A DNA stretch of 30,772 nt. It comes from Basidiobolus ranarum (Eukaryota > Basidiobolomycota > Basidiobolomycetes > Basidiobolales). The stretch is from positions 1-30,772 of the forward strand of contig JASJQH010006972.1 in the NCBI GenBank assembly GCA_040143965.1. Direction: 5' to 3'. Made by a program: the position numbers and the translations under genes. This document shows, in pieces, positions 10,801 through 21,166 of the stretch. The notes below the pieces were generated by a model that saw only the letters and a list, made by a program, of their open reading frames with translations, did not search any database and had not been told where the DNA came from. The first letter of the stretch is position 1. Every line of letters starts with the position of its first letter.

Positions 10801-11171
10801 GAATTAATATATTGATTACTCAACGTTGGCTAAAGATATACCTTGACCGTTGTGAACTCTGTGCGTCCGGTTAGCTTCCATTCAGAGCCAGTGTTTCTTC
10901 TACTGTAGATAACCAGTAAATGCTCTTTATTTGTTACGTTCGTATCTGACCATAAGACTGAAAAAGACATTTCATATATCTGCTCATCATATGCATTCTC
11001 TGGAAAGGTCTCTTTTAATACTGGACTCATGTGTTCAACTTCTGGACTGTATACAGCTTGACTATAGGTATACTGGCGTCTAAGCTTTTGCTCAGTAGGT
11101 CTTAGGTCGATGATCGACTCGGCGGAACTACTCTCTTTGTTTGACTTTACTCCAGTTGGCCCATTTGACAT
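7860..11171 (-). CDS. Inositol polyphosphate 4-phosphatase (INPP4 type)
   Basis: This enzyme family removes the 4-phosphate of PtdIns(3,4)P2 (and related inositols) at endosomal and plasma membranes. My model has five exons: 11171-10842, 10740-10477, 10409-9926, 9863-8038 and 7976-7860, with phase-consistent introns of 61-101 bp, giving about 1006 residues, close to animal INPP4A/B. The key evidence is MCKSAKDRTSMSVTLEQA, the CX5R phosphatase signature of INPP4, with catalytic Cys at about 847 and Arg at about 853. The N-terminal ~200 residues include a region with strands that fits the family's C2 domain. If exon 4 is read through without splicing, the protein stops at 8014 with about 975 residues. 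The proposed fifth exon replaces the last seven residues with 38, including a strongly hydrophobic segment (SIYIWPFLLLLVLSLIYM) and an acidic tail DPTDPSD. Mammalian INPP4 beta isoforms also have hydrophobic C-termini. The catalytic call is firm; the last exon is inferred. Confidence 0.88.
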
Positions 11172-11791
11172 TGTAGGACAAGTATTTTTAAGAGTATAAA
11201 AATAATATTGGCCTAGTTACAAAGCAAACACCTGATAGTATGAGAACAAGGTTGTATATTTCTATATAGTTACAAGAGAAACAGTCAAATGGAGGAAATA
11301 CGTCTTTGTACAACGTAGTAAAGTGTATCTACAAACCCAAAATTACACCAAAGTATAATCTTATTCAAAGTAGTGAAGGTGTTGGAATGCTATGACAAAT
11401 TTGATCGAATCATGGTCATTGTAAGCCACTGATTTCAACTCTAATAACTCTAGGGTATTCTATTAACATGGAGATGCAGTTACTTACCTGTCTGACCATG
11501 TATAATCAAGTCAGGGGAGTCATTACAATGGGGCGCATTGAAATGATCTCACGATAACTAAAAATATTAAACAATTAAAATAGGAATCAATATTTAGCAG
11601 TATATTAAATGGTGATAGGGTCAGATCAATGTACATTACATATCAGCTTCATGAGGTGAAGAGTAAATTATATAGTGGTTTAATGAAGTGAGGAGTACAA
11701 GCTCATATAAAACAGTTTAACATGGTACAGTAGTATAAGATAGTTAGGAAGTGCTGGATGTAGATGTGGCTGTGGCTGTTGGTTGAGCTTC
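11172..11791. other. Intergenic between pacC and INPP4 genes
   Basis: This 620-bp AT-rich stretch separates the start of the INPP4 gene from the stop of the upstream pacC gene on the same strand. I see no ORF or repeat of note. It must hold the INPP4 promoter and the pacC 3' untranslated region. Confidence 0.5.
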
Positions 11792-14005
11792 TTAACTGCT
11801 ACAATCTCCGATGTGAATAGCATTTATCTGATGTTGTAACTTTTCCATCACATCATCTACCTCACCGTTATTGGCATCATCACTGGAACATGTCGACCTC
11901 TCAGTTACACTTTGCTCCGAACCTTCATCAGCTTTCAACTTTTTGATCAGTAATTCAAGCAGCGTAGAGTGGTATTTGCGCTCCTCAAGTGGCGATTTGT
12001 TCGATTTGGTTGGCTCCACGCGCTCAGGTTGTTTTTCAAGCTCCTTGAATGAGATTGAGGGAGCTCTGAAACCAGCGGAGAGTCTTCGTCTCATGCCCGG
12101 CTCATCAGCACTAATTCGGAGATTTGAGCTTCTATTGATAGATTTGTTGGATGAAGCTTGGCGAGTACAAATTGCAACATGGGATGTACGCGAAGTTGGT
12201 GAAGCTGGTTTGGATATCGTAATGGCAATATTGTCGCTTGACTTGTTGTTGAGTGCTATATGAGGTGCTTCAACACATGGTTGTAAACGAGAGATGTCGG
12301 ACTCCCGGCGTCTATGCTCTACAACACGTCTCTGGGGTCCCGTGGAAGTGAGTAGACGGTGGGGTAGCCCAGGCCCACCTCTGGAAATTAAATCATCCAT
12401 GCGACTAAAACCACTCTTCTTTGGATTTGGTGACATAATAACATTGTTGTTTTGGAAAGTGTTATACAGCGGAACACTGTGCGCGATATTGGTGGGGCTA
12501 TTACCGGATAATGGCGACGATGTAGCAGCAGTTGGGGTTGCAAGCTCATTGCTAGAGAGAATGTTAGGGTCTGTATTGATCTCCAGATATGGTTGCTGTG
12601 TATTGAAAGATGGGACTGATGAGCCAGCGGAAAATCTAAAGTCAAACTCAACATTTTCTATAGCTTCAGCGTTAAAGCTTCCTAAATCCGCAGCTCCATT
12701 GGTGGGATACATATTAGATGCTTGGAAAGCATCATCTAGGAATGGTGGAGTATATCCATCGCTACCACTATGATCCACCGGACTAAGACTATCGCTGAGA
12801 TCATCAAAGTCGTAGGGAAACCCGACAGAGGAATCAGTAACAGGGAATTGTAAAGCTCCCATCTCGTTCATGTTGACGCCATTAAGCCCGGTATAGTTAC
12901 TCTGGGGGCCGGCACTATGGGGAGAGCAGTTGGCAGGGTCGGAATTAATAGAGACATCGATCTGGAGCTTGAGAGACTCCATGAATTTCAAGTAAGTATT
13001 ACGGTCTTGATTGGAAATCATATCGGAAATTGGCAGCACTCCATCATCAAATACATACTTTCCAACATCATTGAGGACATTGGCCATATCTAGATTGAGC
13101 ATGACGGTTACTAACTGGTGTTGATCGACAATACATCAAACTGAACTTACGAGAATTATAATCCACTGGTAACTTTTGTTTCTTGACATCCTGGAAAAAG
13201 TCTCTAACTCCGTAGTCATGAGAACGTTTTTTGGTATCCTCGTTTACGGAAAACTCGCTGGTAAAGAATTGTCCTCCATACATGTCTGAATTAGCAAACT
13301 GAGATATATGCTTCTGTTGGAAATCGCTTGACTCGTTAAAGGTATAGGTAGGGTTCGTAAAGCCAGTACTGAAATTGTCAGAGACATCAGAATAAGGTGA
13401 ATAACCTGATTTCAGAATGATTGTTAGTAATATCCTTGAGGCTTCTATACACTATAAACTTCTCAGAGAATAATACGAATAAGCTGGGAATCTATATGTA
13501 CCTGGTACAACTCTATCACGAGCTTCGTTAGGCATACTCAGCGAGAAAGACATGCATCCAGGGGAAGAATTAAGTGATGAAAGTGAACTAGATCTACTGT
13601 GTCTAGTAGGATTGGGTGGCAGCTGAAGGGATTGACGACGTTGAGCCTCTTCGTGTATCTTTTCGTGTTTTCTTTGATCTTGTGGGCGTTTGAAAGGTTT
13701 TCGACAATACTTCAAAAAAAATACCTGTTTAGTATCAAATGTTGAAATTGTGAATGAAATATGAGTGCACTAACTTTGCATGGGTATGGTTTTAGAGGAA
13801 CATGGACACGAAGATGGGAAGTGATGTGGTCTCTTTTGATAGTAGACACTTTACAGTCTCCCCAATGGCAGATGAGACATAGGTTATTCGTTGATTTACG
13901 ACCTACATGGTCTTCGGTTAAATGACAATACAAAGTTTCTAAGTCGGTGAATACCAAACCACAGCCATTCCAGTGGCAAGTGCAGAAGCCGTGGTAAATA
14001 TCCAT
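11792..14005 (-). CDS. pacC: pH-response zinc-finger regulator PacC/Rim101
   Basis: PacC/Rim101 is the transcription factor that responds to ambient alkaline pH after proteolytic activation through the Pal/Rim (ESCRT-linked) pathway. Four exons join in phase: 14005-13775, 13709-13502, 13405-13151 and 13089-11792, giving about 663 residues, near the usual PacC length. Three C2H2 fingers sit at the very N-terminus: C10/C15/H28/H33, C46/C51/H64/H68 and C76/C79/H92/H96. The family's signature linkers are intact ([42 protein letters not shown]). A second conserved PacC block follows in exon 3 ([16 protein letters not shown]). The long C-terminal half is Ser/Asn/Pro-rich and ends in an acidic helix, as expected for the region removed on activation. 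Unlike Aspergillus PacC there is almost no sequence before finger 1. I saw no clear YPXL PalA-binding motif. GCCARG sites upstream suggest autoregulation. Confidence 0.93.
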
Positions 14006-14221
14006 ATGTTTGTTATATTATCTCTAGAAGCTCCGTGTTGAGTTTCAAACAATATACGGAGTGGTGGTGAAGTGAAATTAAGAAAACTCACTTCTAAAGA
14101 AAGATTTGAAGAAAATCAATAGATGTGCTGAGACCCAAAAGCTAATCGGAAACTACAAATATAAATCTGAACATTCCTTAAAACCTATATATGAATGAAA
14201 ATTGAATTAGTGGCTACAAAG

Positions 14222-14282
14222 CTTGGCTTGCATTTGAAATTTCCTAGGTCCCAAATTACTGTGAATGGTAAAAAGGCTTGGC
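14222..14282. promoter_or_regulatory. Two PacC-type GCCAAG sites (reverse orientation)
   Basis: CTTGGC, the complement of GCCAAG, occurs at 14222-14227 and 14277-14282, about 220 and 275 bp upstream of the pacC start. GCCARG is the established PacC/Rim101 core site. Whether the protein binds here is inference. Confidence 0.4.
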
Positions 14283-14683
14283 AAGTATCAAACATAGATA
14301 TTCTTTAGCTCAGCCATTGGTCGCTAATTATCCGATTTTAACCACCTAAATAGACCGAAAAGCAGGGAAAAGGCCTAATTCTTGCATATCTCATGTCTCA
14401 CGTAGCTAGCAAGCATGACACTTACCTTCAACTTTAACAGATCTGTACTACGTGACCAACCGGAAGCTGGAAAAAGCTAGCATCACATTCATGATTCTTC
14501 CTAACCATGAATTCATATTGGTCGAGTTCAAATGCCCCTTTCAAGATCAGTTCCCTCCACAGTTGTCTGATTATTAGAACAATGGAAAGAAAGCGATAAG
14601 ACGCCATTTGTCATGTGCAACGTTGACCATCGCGTTCTCTCTTCACTGTAACAACCGGATTCCTCGGCGTTCGAGAAATATTG

Positions 14684-14694
14684 GCCAAGCCAAG
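14684..14694 (+). promoter_or_regulatory. Overlapping tandem PacC-type GCCAAG sites
   Basis: GCCAAGCCAAG contains two GCCAAG cores sharing one G (14684-14689 and 14689-14694), about 680 bp upstream of the pacC ATG. Doubled sites are uncommon by chance in DNA this AT-rich. Confidence 0.4.
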
Positions 14695-14812
14695 ATTTAT
14701 TTCCAATACGAAAATAGTCTAGCCTGCCAAGGTATTTTGCATATATATGTAATTATTAGAAATGTTGCGGATCTATTTTATGTCTGCTCTGTATATATTG
14801 ATGATGCGAGAG

Positions 14813-14818
14813 GCCAGG
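14813..14818 (+). promoter_or_regulatory. PacC-type GCCAGG site
   Basis: GCCAGG is the second form of the GCCARG core. It is the fifth such hexamer within about 600 bp upstream of pacC. Confidence 0.3.
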
Positions 14819-15951
14819 TTACACGAGTTACTGTTCCTCCATTTGAAATCAGATAGCTCCATAATATTTTTCCACAATATTTTTCCTGAATTCTACTTGA
14901 ATATTCTTGGAGAAGCTGATCTCTAACCATGCTTGTTCGGTAATTTGTTTTCGCTGAGAAAATATCCATATTCGAATATTAATCATCGGCTTTTATTCTT
15001 TTGTTCTTATCATTGGTTCTGGTATGATGAAGTTGATAAATTTAAAATCGATTCGTCAATGGTGTCACTCAATGCAAAATATACTTCTGTTTCTATTGAT
15101 TTTCTTAGAGAAGTCTTTACTTTGAGAACACATTTCTTCGTGAATTGGTTGATTTTTTTCTCCTTCCTACTCGATCTACGCTTCATTCTATCTTACCAAC
15201 CGTCCACATAATTCCAAACTAGCGTTGTCTTTCAAAAGAAAAAAAAAACATTTGCCAACGATAACTTGTGGTATTATTAACTGTATATTCGCTAAGCTTA
15301 CCTACTGTACGTAGTTTTCAGTTTATAAATTATGATCAGTTTTTTTTGTACCTGATTCTTATAGTATGCATACACCCTTCTTCGTTATTTCAATACATTG
15401 CCATTATTTTTGGAGAAGAGATGTCAGTCTTTCGTGAAATTGAAATCTCTTTTTCGTTATTCATCTTTAAAATCCACGTTCTCAATTTTCGAAAACTATA
15501 TTTCCGACCATTTGGTTGAACATACTTCTAAAACATGCCGTTTCACGCTGGTTTGGCTTTTTAAAAGAAAGTTGTGCGGTGTTACTTTCCTTTTATCTGC
15601 CTTAAAGTTGAGCGAATGAAATTGTAGAGTATATTTGTATATACATGCCTAGTTAATAAGCATTTTGGAGCCACTGAAGTGAATTAACCATCACCTTTAC
15701 CTTCACATACTTTTAACTTCCATTTTGCTGGTTATTTTTCTTTTATTTTTCGCAACTCTTCCTTTATCTGGTTAATCATATTTACTTATGATTTCGTTTG
15801 AAATTTTTATGTTTCCTATTTTTAATATAGTATCGCCCCGTACTTGCTTAACAAACCACCACTTTTCCGAGCAACACTATATTGCACCTTAAGCGTCTGC
15901 GAAAACCTCCTTCAGTTTATCTACGCCAACTACTCTCTGAATAGCATTGTT

Positions 15952-17661
15952 ATGGCTGATATTGAAAAATTCGAAGAATTCCCAGAGGACTTTGAGCTTA
16001 CTGAAGCAGATCTAGCTAATTTTGATCCCGATGATCCTAGCTTTGATGATTCCTTCAATGATGAGATTCCGGCTGAGCTACGAGATGAAGGAATCCTGGA
16101 TATCCCAGTCAGCTCTTCAAAGGATTCATTAGCCCCTGACAGTATTGATGCGCCGGTATCAAATACGTCAGTGAAAACAGTCACTGATGCCACTCAGCAA
16201 TTGAAAGAGCCTGTTGAACAGTTTGAAGAGTTTAACGTAGACTATAGTATCGAAGATGACACATTTGAGCTTGATGACGAAGAAGTCAGTCCATTACCTA
16301 ATGAAGAAAAGTTCACAGTGACTAGCCAAAAGACTGATCGCAAACCTGGTGAGGTAGAGGATGGTGAATTAGATGGTTGTCCGACTAATTCCGCCAAGCG
16401 CAATTCGGAATTTAAGCCTAATCCCGCACAGGGACCAAACTCATATCGACCTCGTAACAACTATGGGAAAAATAACTTGCAAAATCAACGTAGAGCCATC
16501 CCAAATCATGATGGATTTCAGCCCGGAATGAGGTATGTGTATTGTTAAAACTTCTTCACTCTTCGGAATCTAACAATTTTACTACCTGTTTTCTACGATG
16601 TTATTAGATATATGCCATATCCTCCAGTAAATGGAAACCCAAGGGTCAACGGTATGATGCCAGGAATGGGGCCATTCCCTGGCGGTGGCAATATACACGT
16701 CAACCCGAACTTTAGAGGATTTCAACAAAGACCACCCTTCCCCATGAACCCAATTTCTCCATTCGGAATGCCAATGATGGGAATGCAACCCTGGGGGATG
16801 AATGGTGGAGGATATAATGGGATTCGTCCAGGGTTTGGCATGGAGTTTAACCACAATCAGGTATATTCATATTTTTGTTGTCGAAGTATCTTTGATGTGC
16901 CTAAATTAAGCCAATGTCATTACAAACAGGGTAAACCATCAGACCTAAAGAATCCTATGCCCAAGAAAACCATCCCAGTGACAAGAAATAGAGACCAGAG
17001 ACCAGGTAATACCTTGACACTTACGATTATTCATTCAAGTCTTGAAACCCCCTGACATCATTTGGTTACAGATCGTGAGCAGCAGAAACAACACGAAAAA
17101 AGACCCAACGGGTCATCAACACTAGCGCTACCCAAGGGTGTGAACGGGAAACGTGGCTACACTCCTGATACGCAGGAATCATATGAAGACCGTAAAAAGT
17201 TCCACTCAAATGATGGCCCCAAGCAGCAGGGCAAACCAAAGGTTACTTCTTTGAATCACAAACAACCTGAAGCTCAACCTCCAGTCAAAGCACCCACCAA
17301 TACAAAGGGGATTCGAGTAGTAGTAAACAACGTGGCCGACAGTGTGTCTCGTCCACAGCTAGTAGAGATGGCGGATTCCATCAAGAAAGGAAGTATTCAG
17401 GTACATGTGGATGTTCTTTGCTTTAGTTAAATGAATTACTTCCTAACTAGTGCATATTGATTTTAGTCTGTGGTGATTGATAGAAGAAACAACCAGGCTG
17501 AAATGATTTTTCAAACCACTGATTCAGCTAAAATGTTTCGCCGCAAGTATCACAGGTATTTGAGAGTTTCCTTTATTTGACGCTTGATGATCCCATGTTC
17601 ATCGTGGCTTGTTTGTAGGAGTGCCCTGGCGGAAAATCACATTACTATCGATATATCTTAG
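15952..17661 (+). CDS. Acidic protein with C-terminal RRM-like domain
   Basis: Six exons join in phase: 15952-16532, 16608-16860, 16930-17005, 17072-17400, 17467-17555 and 17619-17661, encoding about 456 residues. The start at MADIEKFEEF is chosen because the open frame above it has no ATG. Residues 1-140 are highly acidic with repeated Asp-Phe and Glu-Phe pairs. About 200-300 is Gly/Pro/Met/Asn-rich (GMPMMGMQPWGM), a low-complexity region common in RNA-binding proteins. About 300-380 is basic and Gln/Lys-rich. The last ~75 residues (from GIRVVVNNVADSV to ENHITIDIS) have a beta-alpha-beta-beta-alpha-beta order that fits an RRM, though the aromatic RNP residues are not obvious. A likely role is nuclear mRNA processing or export; the layout is loosely like metazoan RBM33. 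No precise orthologue is recognised. Confidence 0.75.
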
Positions 17662-18144
17662 AAAATGAATTCTTCGTATGACTGTTCTTTGTCTCAACCA
17701 TTGCCTCCCTTTCGGTATACGTTGTAGAATTTACCTAATAGTATGCGAGTACTTATTTTCACCCAACACAATTTTCCTTTTATTCATGGCATTCTTGTGA
17801 TTCTTCAACAAGTTCGCTTCTCGTTTCGTTATGACTTTGACAATCTACACATCGTTTATGTAAACAAGTTGTTCATTAATTTATATTGTATGTAATTCAA
17901 AATCAATTAATCACTAAAATCCTAAATTACCCAAAATGAAGAAGAGATTATGTATGATTGGGTGCTGCGGTGACTCCAATTCATATTCCCATAAAAATAT
18001 GAGATAAACTTTACCAATAATCTTCAGTCATCCTTTTCCATTCAGTCCCTTACTTTTCAAGGTCACGTCCATTTTACACTTGTTAACTCGGTGGTCTTCT
18101 GCTTTAAAACACTTCAATAAGCGAAGCTTTATATTATATCCAGT
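17662..18144. other. Intergenic, no gene seen
   Basis: This stretch holds the 3' flank of the RRM-protein gene and the promoter and leader of the metacaspase gene, which are in the same orientation. No ORF with coding character was seen apart from frames that run into the metacaspase. Confidence 0.5.
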
Positions 18145-19864
18145 ATGTATCCGGGTGCCAAATATCATATGCAAAATCCCAGGCCTAATCAGCCTCCACC
18201 TCAACAAAACCAAAATCCTTATGGAGGTGGTTCTTACTATCCACCACCACCACCACAATCTCCATACGGTGGTTATCCTCCACCCCCTCCTCAACAACAG
18301 CCTTCTTATGGCGGTTATCCACCACCCCCACAACAACAACAGCCACCCTATGGTGGTGGTTATCCCCCCCCAGCAACAATTCAATTCATACCCTCCTCCA
18401 GGTGGACAACCAGGTTATCCACCACCCAGTATACAATTTAGTGGCTATCCACCAGGCCCCAATGGTGGCCCATCTTACGAAGAACCACCACCACCATACT
18501 CACCAGTCAACGGAGGTAACACTCGACAACACATGAATAATCCAGTGAATCTGCCACCCCCTCCTCCACCACCTTCCAATCCCTATGGCGCACCACTACA
18601 GCCAAGCTCTATGAATCCTTATGGACAACCACCTCCCACGGGCCAATACAGTAATTCAGTTCCACCTTCAGCAGCACCAGGTGGTTATCAAAATGGAGCA
18701 CGTCCACCCAACACCTTTAATCCTATGGTGTCGCAATGTTCTGGACGTAGAAAAGCGCTTTTAATTGGAATTAATTATTTCGGTACCAGTGCTGAGCTTA
18801 GAGGTAACCGATACTCAGTATAAGTGAGAAATTCTTTCAAAGGTACTAAATATCGAATATAGGTTGTATCAACGATGTAAGAAACATCCAAAAATTCTTA
18901 TCGGAACAATATGGTTACCGATCTGAAGATACGGTTGTTTTGACTGACGATCAAAAGGATCCCAAGTTCCAGCCTACTCGTGCAAACATTACTAATGGAA
19001 TGCATTGGTTGGTCAATGGAGCTCAGCCAAATGACTCTTACTTTTTACATTTCTCTGGACATGGTGGCCAGGTTAGTTGTAGATACAATTTTCATATTGG
19101 TCTTTATTCTTACGGTAGTTACCTTTCTATAGACCAAAGATCTTGATGGTGATGAGTTGGATGGAACAGACGAAACTATCTTACCAGTGGATTATAAGCG
19201 AGCCGGTCAAATTGTGGATGATGTATGTAATCCAAGTTGGTATCAGTTTTATTGATGCACTACTTATTTTTTACTTTACTATTTTTCAAGGAAATCAATG
19301 CAATTCTTGTACGACGACTTCCACCAGGAGTTCGTTTAACTGCAGTATTTGACTCTTGTCATTCTGGTACAGCTATGGACTTACCGTATGTATACAGTAG
19401 TCAAGGAAAACTTAAAGAAATGAATCCCATGGCGTTGGCCGGTCAATCACTTCAACGAGCCATGTTGGATCCTTTCGCAGCAGTGTCTATGCTAGGAAAT
19501 GTACTTGGTGGTAAAAATAAGGCCAAACAGAATCAACAAACTAAATCATCTGTGGCAGATGTGATCATGTTTAGCGGGTAAATATCTCAAGGTTCATAAC
19601 CAATACTTCATATAGTTCTGATACTTTTGTCATCATTGTAGATGTAAAGATAGTCAATACTCTGCAGATACTTCCCAAGCAGGATTTGGAAATACCGGTG
19701 CCATGTCGTATGCTTTTATCACAGCATTAACTCGTTCGAAAAATATGACTTATTTGCAACTCCTCCAAGCACTACGTCAAATTATGATAGAGAAAGGCTA
19801 TAAGCAACAACCATCTATGTCTTCTGGTCGTCCTATTGATATTAATGCGATATTCATTATGTGA
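18145..19864 (+). CDS. Type I metacaspase with Pro/Gln-rich prodomain
   Basis: Metacaspases are calcium-dependent Cys proteases that cut after Arg or Lys and act in stress, protein quality control and cell death. Five exons fit: 18145-18803, 18863-19071, 19133-19222, 19291-19577 and 19642-19864, giving about 488 residues. The first ~195 residues are a prodomain of repeated [15 protein letters not shown] units, typical of fungal type I enzymes. The catalytic part starts at [14 protein letters not shown], followed by the family motif RGCINDV across intron 1. The catalytic His is in HFSGHGGQ and the Cys in DSCHSG. The frame is interrupted in the prodomain: a run of eight C at 18364-18371 is one base too long to connect the upstream and downstream frames, and no intron of the right length explains it. 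I take this as a homopolymer sequencing error or polymorphism, since the catalytic exons are intact. Confidence 0.92.
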
Positions 19865-20099
19865 GTATCCCTGCTATTGTTATTATAGTTAACTATGGTT
19901 TAATAAATGAAGCAAACTCAATCATTCCAAATCAGTACATGTGACGTCTAATATGAACAAAATTCCATATTCCCCACTATTCCATTCCACTACCCCTCGA
20001 AACCTTACCTCGGAACCTTTTATTATTCCAGAGAACTTTCCTTTTTGCTTTCAGAGAGCGACCATAGTATATACCACAGCTCTCTTCCCCTGTAACAAC

Positions 20100-21066
20100 A
20101 TGCTTTCTCGCACAAACATTGCACGTAATTTATTTCAGGTTTATCTACCTGGCCAGTAAGTGAGTTATTTGTGTAGTGTTATATTTTCTTACTGACATTT
20201 CTTTCAAGGTGCATTAGTCGCGTACATCCTCGAGGTAGTTTTTCTTTTTCCAGCAGTAGTATTCACTATCAACGACCACGTAAGATTATTCTGATACGAC
20301 ATGGAGAGTCAGTAGCGAACATAGACAAGTCCATTCATCGGGTAGTACCAGACCACAAAATACGACTGACGAAAAAAGGGATAGAACAAGCACTCTCAGC
20401 GGGAAAAAGGCTTTCCCAGGAACTTTCACCGGAAGATACGATACAATTTTACGTATCACCCTATTTAAGAACCCGAGAAACGTTTCAACAACTTAGTAGT
20501 ACACTCACCACTCAAGCATACAAAGTATTTGAAGAACCCAGATTACGCGAACAAGGTAACTAAGAAATATATATCATTTGGCGAATTTCCAGAAATTTAC
20601 TGGAATTTACTTCTTTAGATTGGGGAAATTTTCAAGCCTCTACTGAAATTATGAAAATGATTTGTGAGGAACGTGAGAAATATGGACATTTGTAAATAGA
20701 AATTCATCAATCTATGGTTATCATCTTAATATTGATCTTTTTTATTGTAGTTATTATCGAATTCCCAATGGTGAATCTGGTGCTGATGTATATGATAGAT
20801 TGAGTACATTTACCGAAAGCCTTCATCGAGCATTTAATAGACCTGATTTCCCCTCAGTATTGGTATTGATAACTCATGGATTACTGGCTAGATTATTTAC
20901 TATGAGGTGGTTTCGTACTTCAGTAGAAGAATTCGAAAGCCAAGATAACCTTCGACATTGTGAGTTCATTGTAATGGAGAGAGTGAACCATAAATATCAA
21001 TTAAGGAATTCTTTGCGAAGATGGAAAGAACCCGATACAATTCCATCCCAACAAGATTCTCACTAG
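20100..21066 (+). CDS. Det1-like histidine phosphatase (PGM family)
   Basis: This belongs to the phosphoglycerate-mutase-like histidine phosphatases, most like yeast Det1 (YDR051C), a broad acid phosphatase linked to sterol traffic. Exons: 20100-20155, 20209-20555, 20619-20691 and 20751-21066, about 263 residues. The catalytic motif is RKIILIRHGESVAN; other family marks are FYVSPYLRTRETF, EEPRLREQDWGNF, YRIPNGESGADVYDR and the second His in LVLITHGLLARLF. I chose the ATG at 20100: it gives MLSRTNIARNLF and a ~45-residue extension before the domain with Arg and Ser but no acidic residue, like a mitochondrial presequence. An in-frame ATG at 19953 would add 49 more residues. Only 235 bp separate it from the metacaspase stop on the same strand. 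Confidence 0.87.
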
Positions 21067-21166
21067 ACTCCATCGAAGTGATTTTCATGATGATGTATCA
21101 ACAAAATGGAAACGGAAATGAAAATGGAATGGTGCAGTTGTATATTAATCAATGAAAATAATGCTT

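Larger units (their letters stand above)
14006..15951. other. Divergent promoter region, no gene seen
   Basis: This 1.9-kb gap lies between the divergently transcribed pacC and RRM-protein genes. ORFs within it (for example 14608-14856, 14933-15211 and 15268-15519, plus strand) have no domain and the amino-acid make-up of AT-rich noncoding DNA. The pacC side carries five GCCARG hexamers. The last few hundred bases before 15952 are T/C-rich, typical of fungal core promoters and leaders. Confidence 0.55.

Noticed and set aside
12294-12773. Plus-strand ORF of 159 codons
   Set aside because: It lies wholly within the last exon of pacC on the other strand and has no domain.
14933-15211. Phe/Leu/Ser-rich plus-strand ORF as a membrane protein
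   Set aside because: The composition is what T-rich intergenic DNA gives, and there is no start or splice context; treated as divergent promoter sequence.
18028-18384. Minus-strand Trp/Arg-rich ORF
   Set aside because: It is the complement of the Pro-rich prodomain repeats of the metacaspase and has no independent support.
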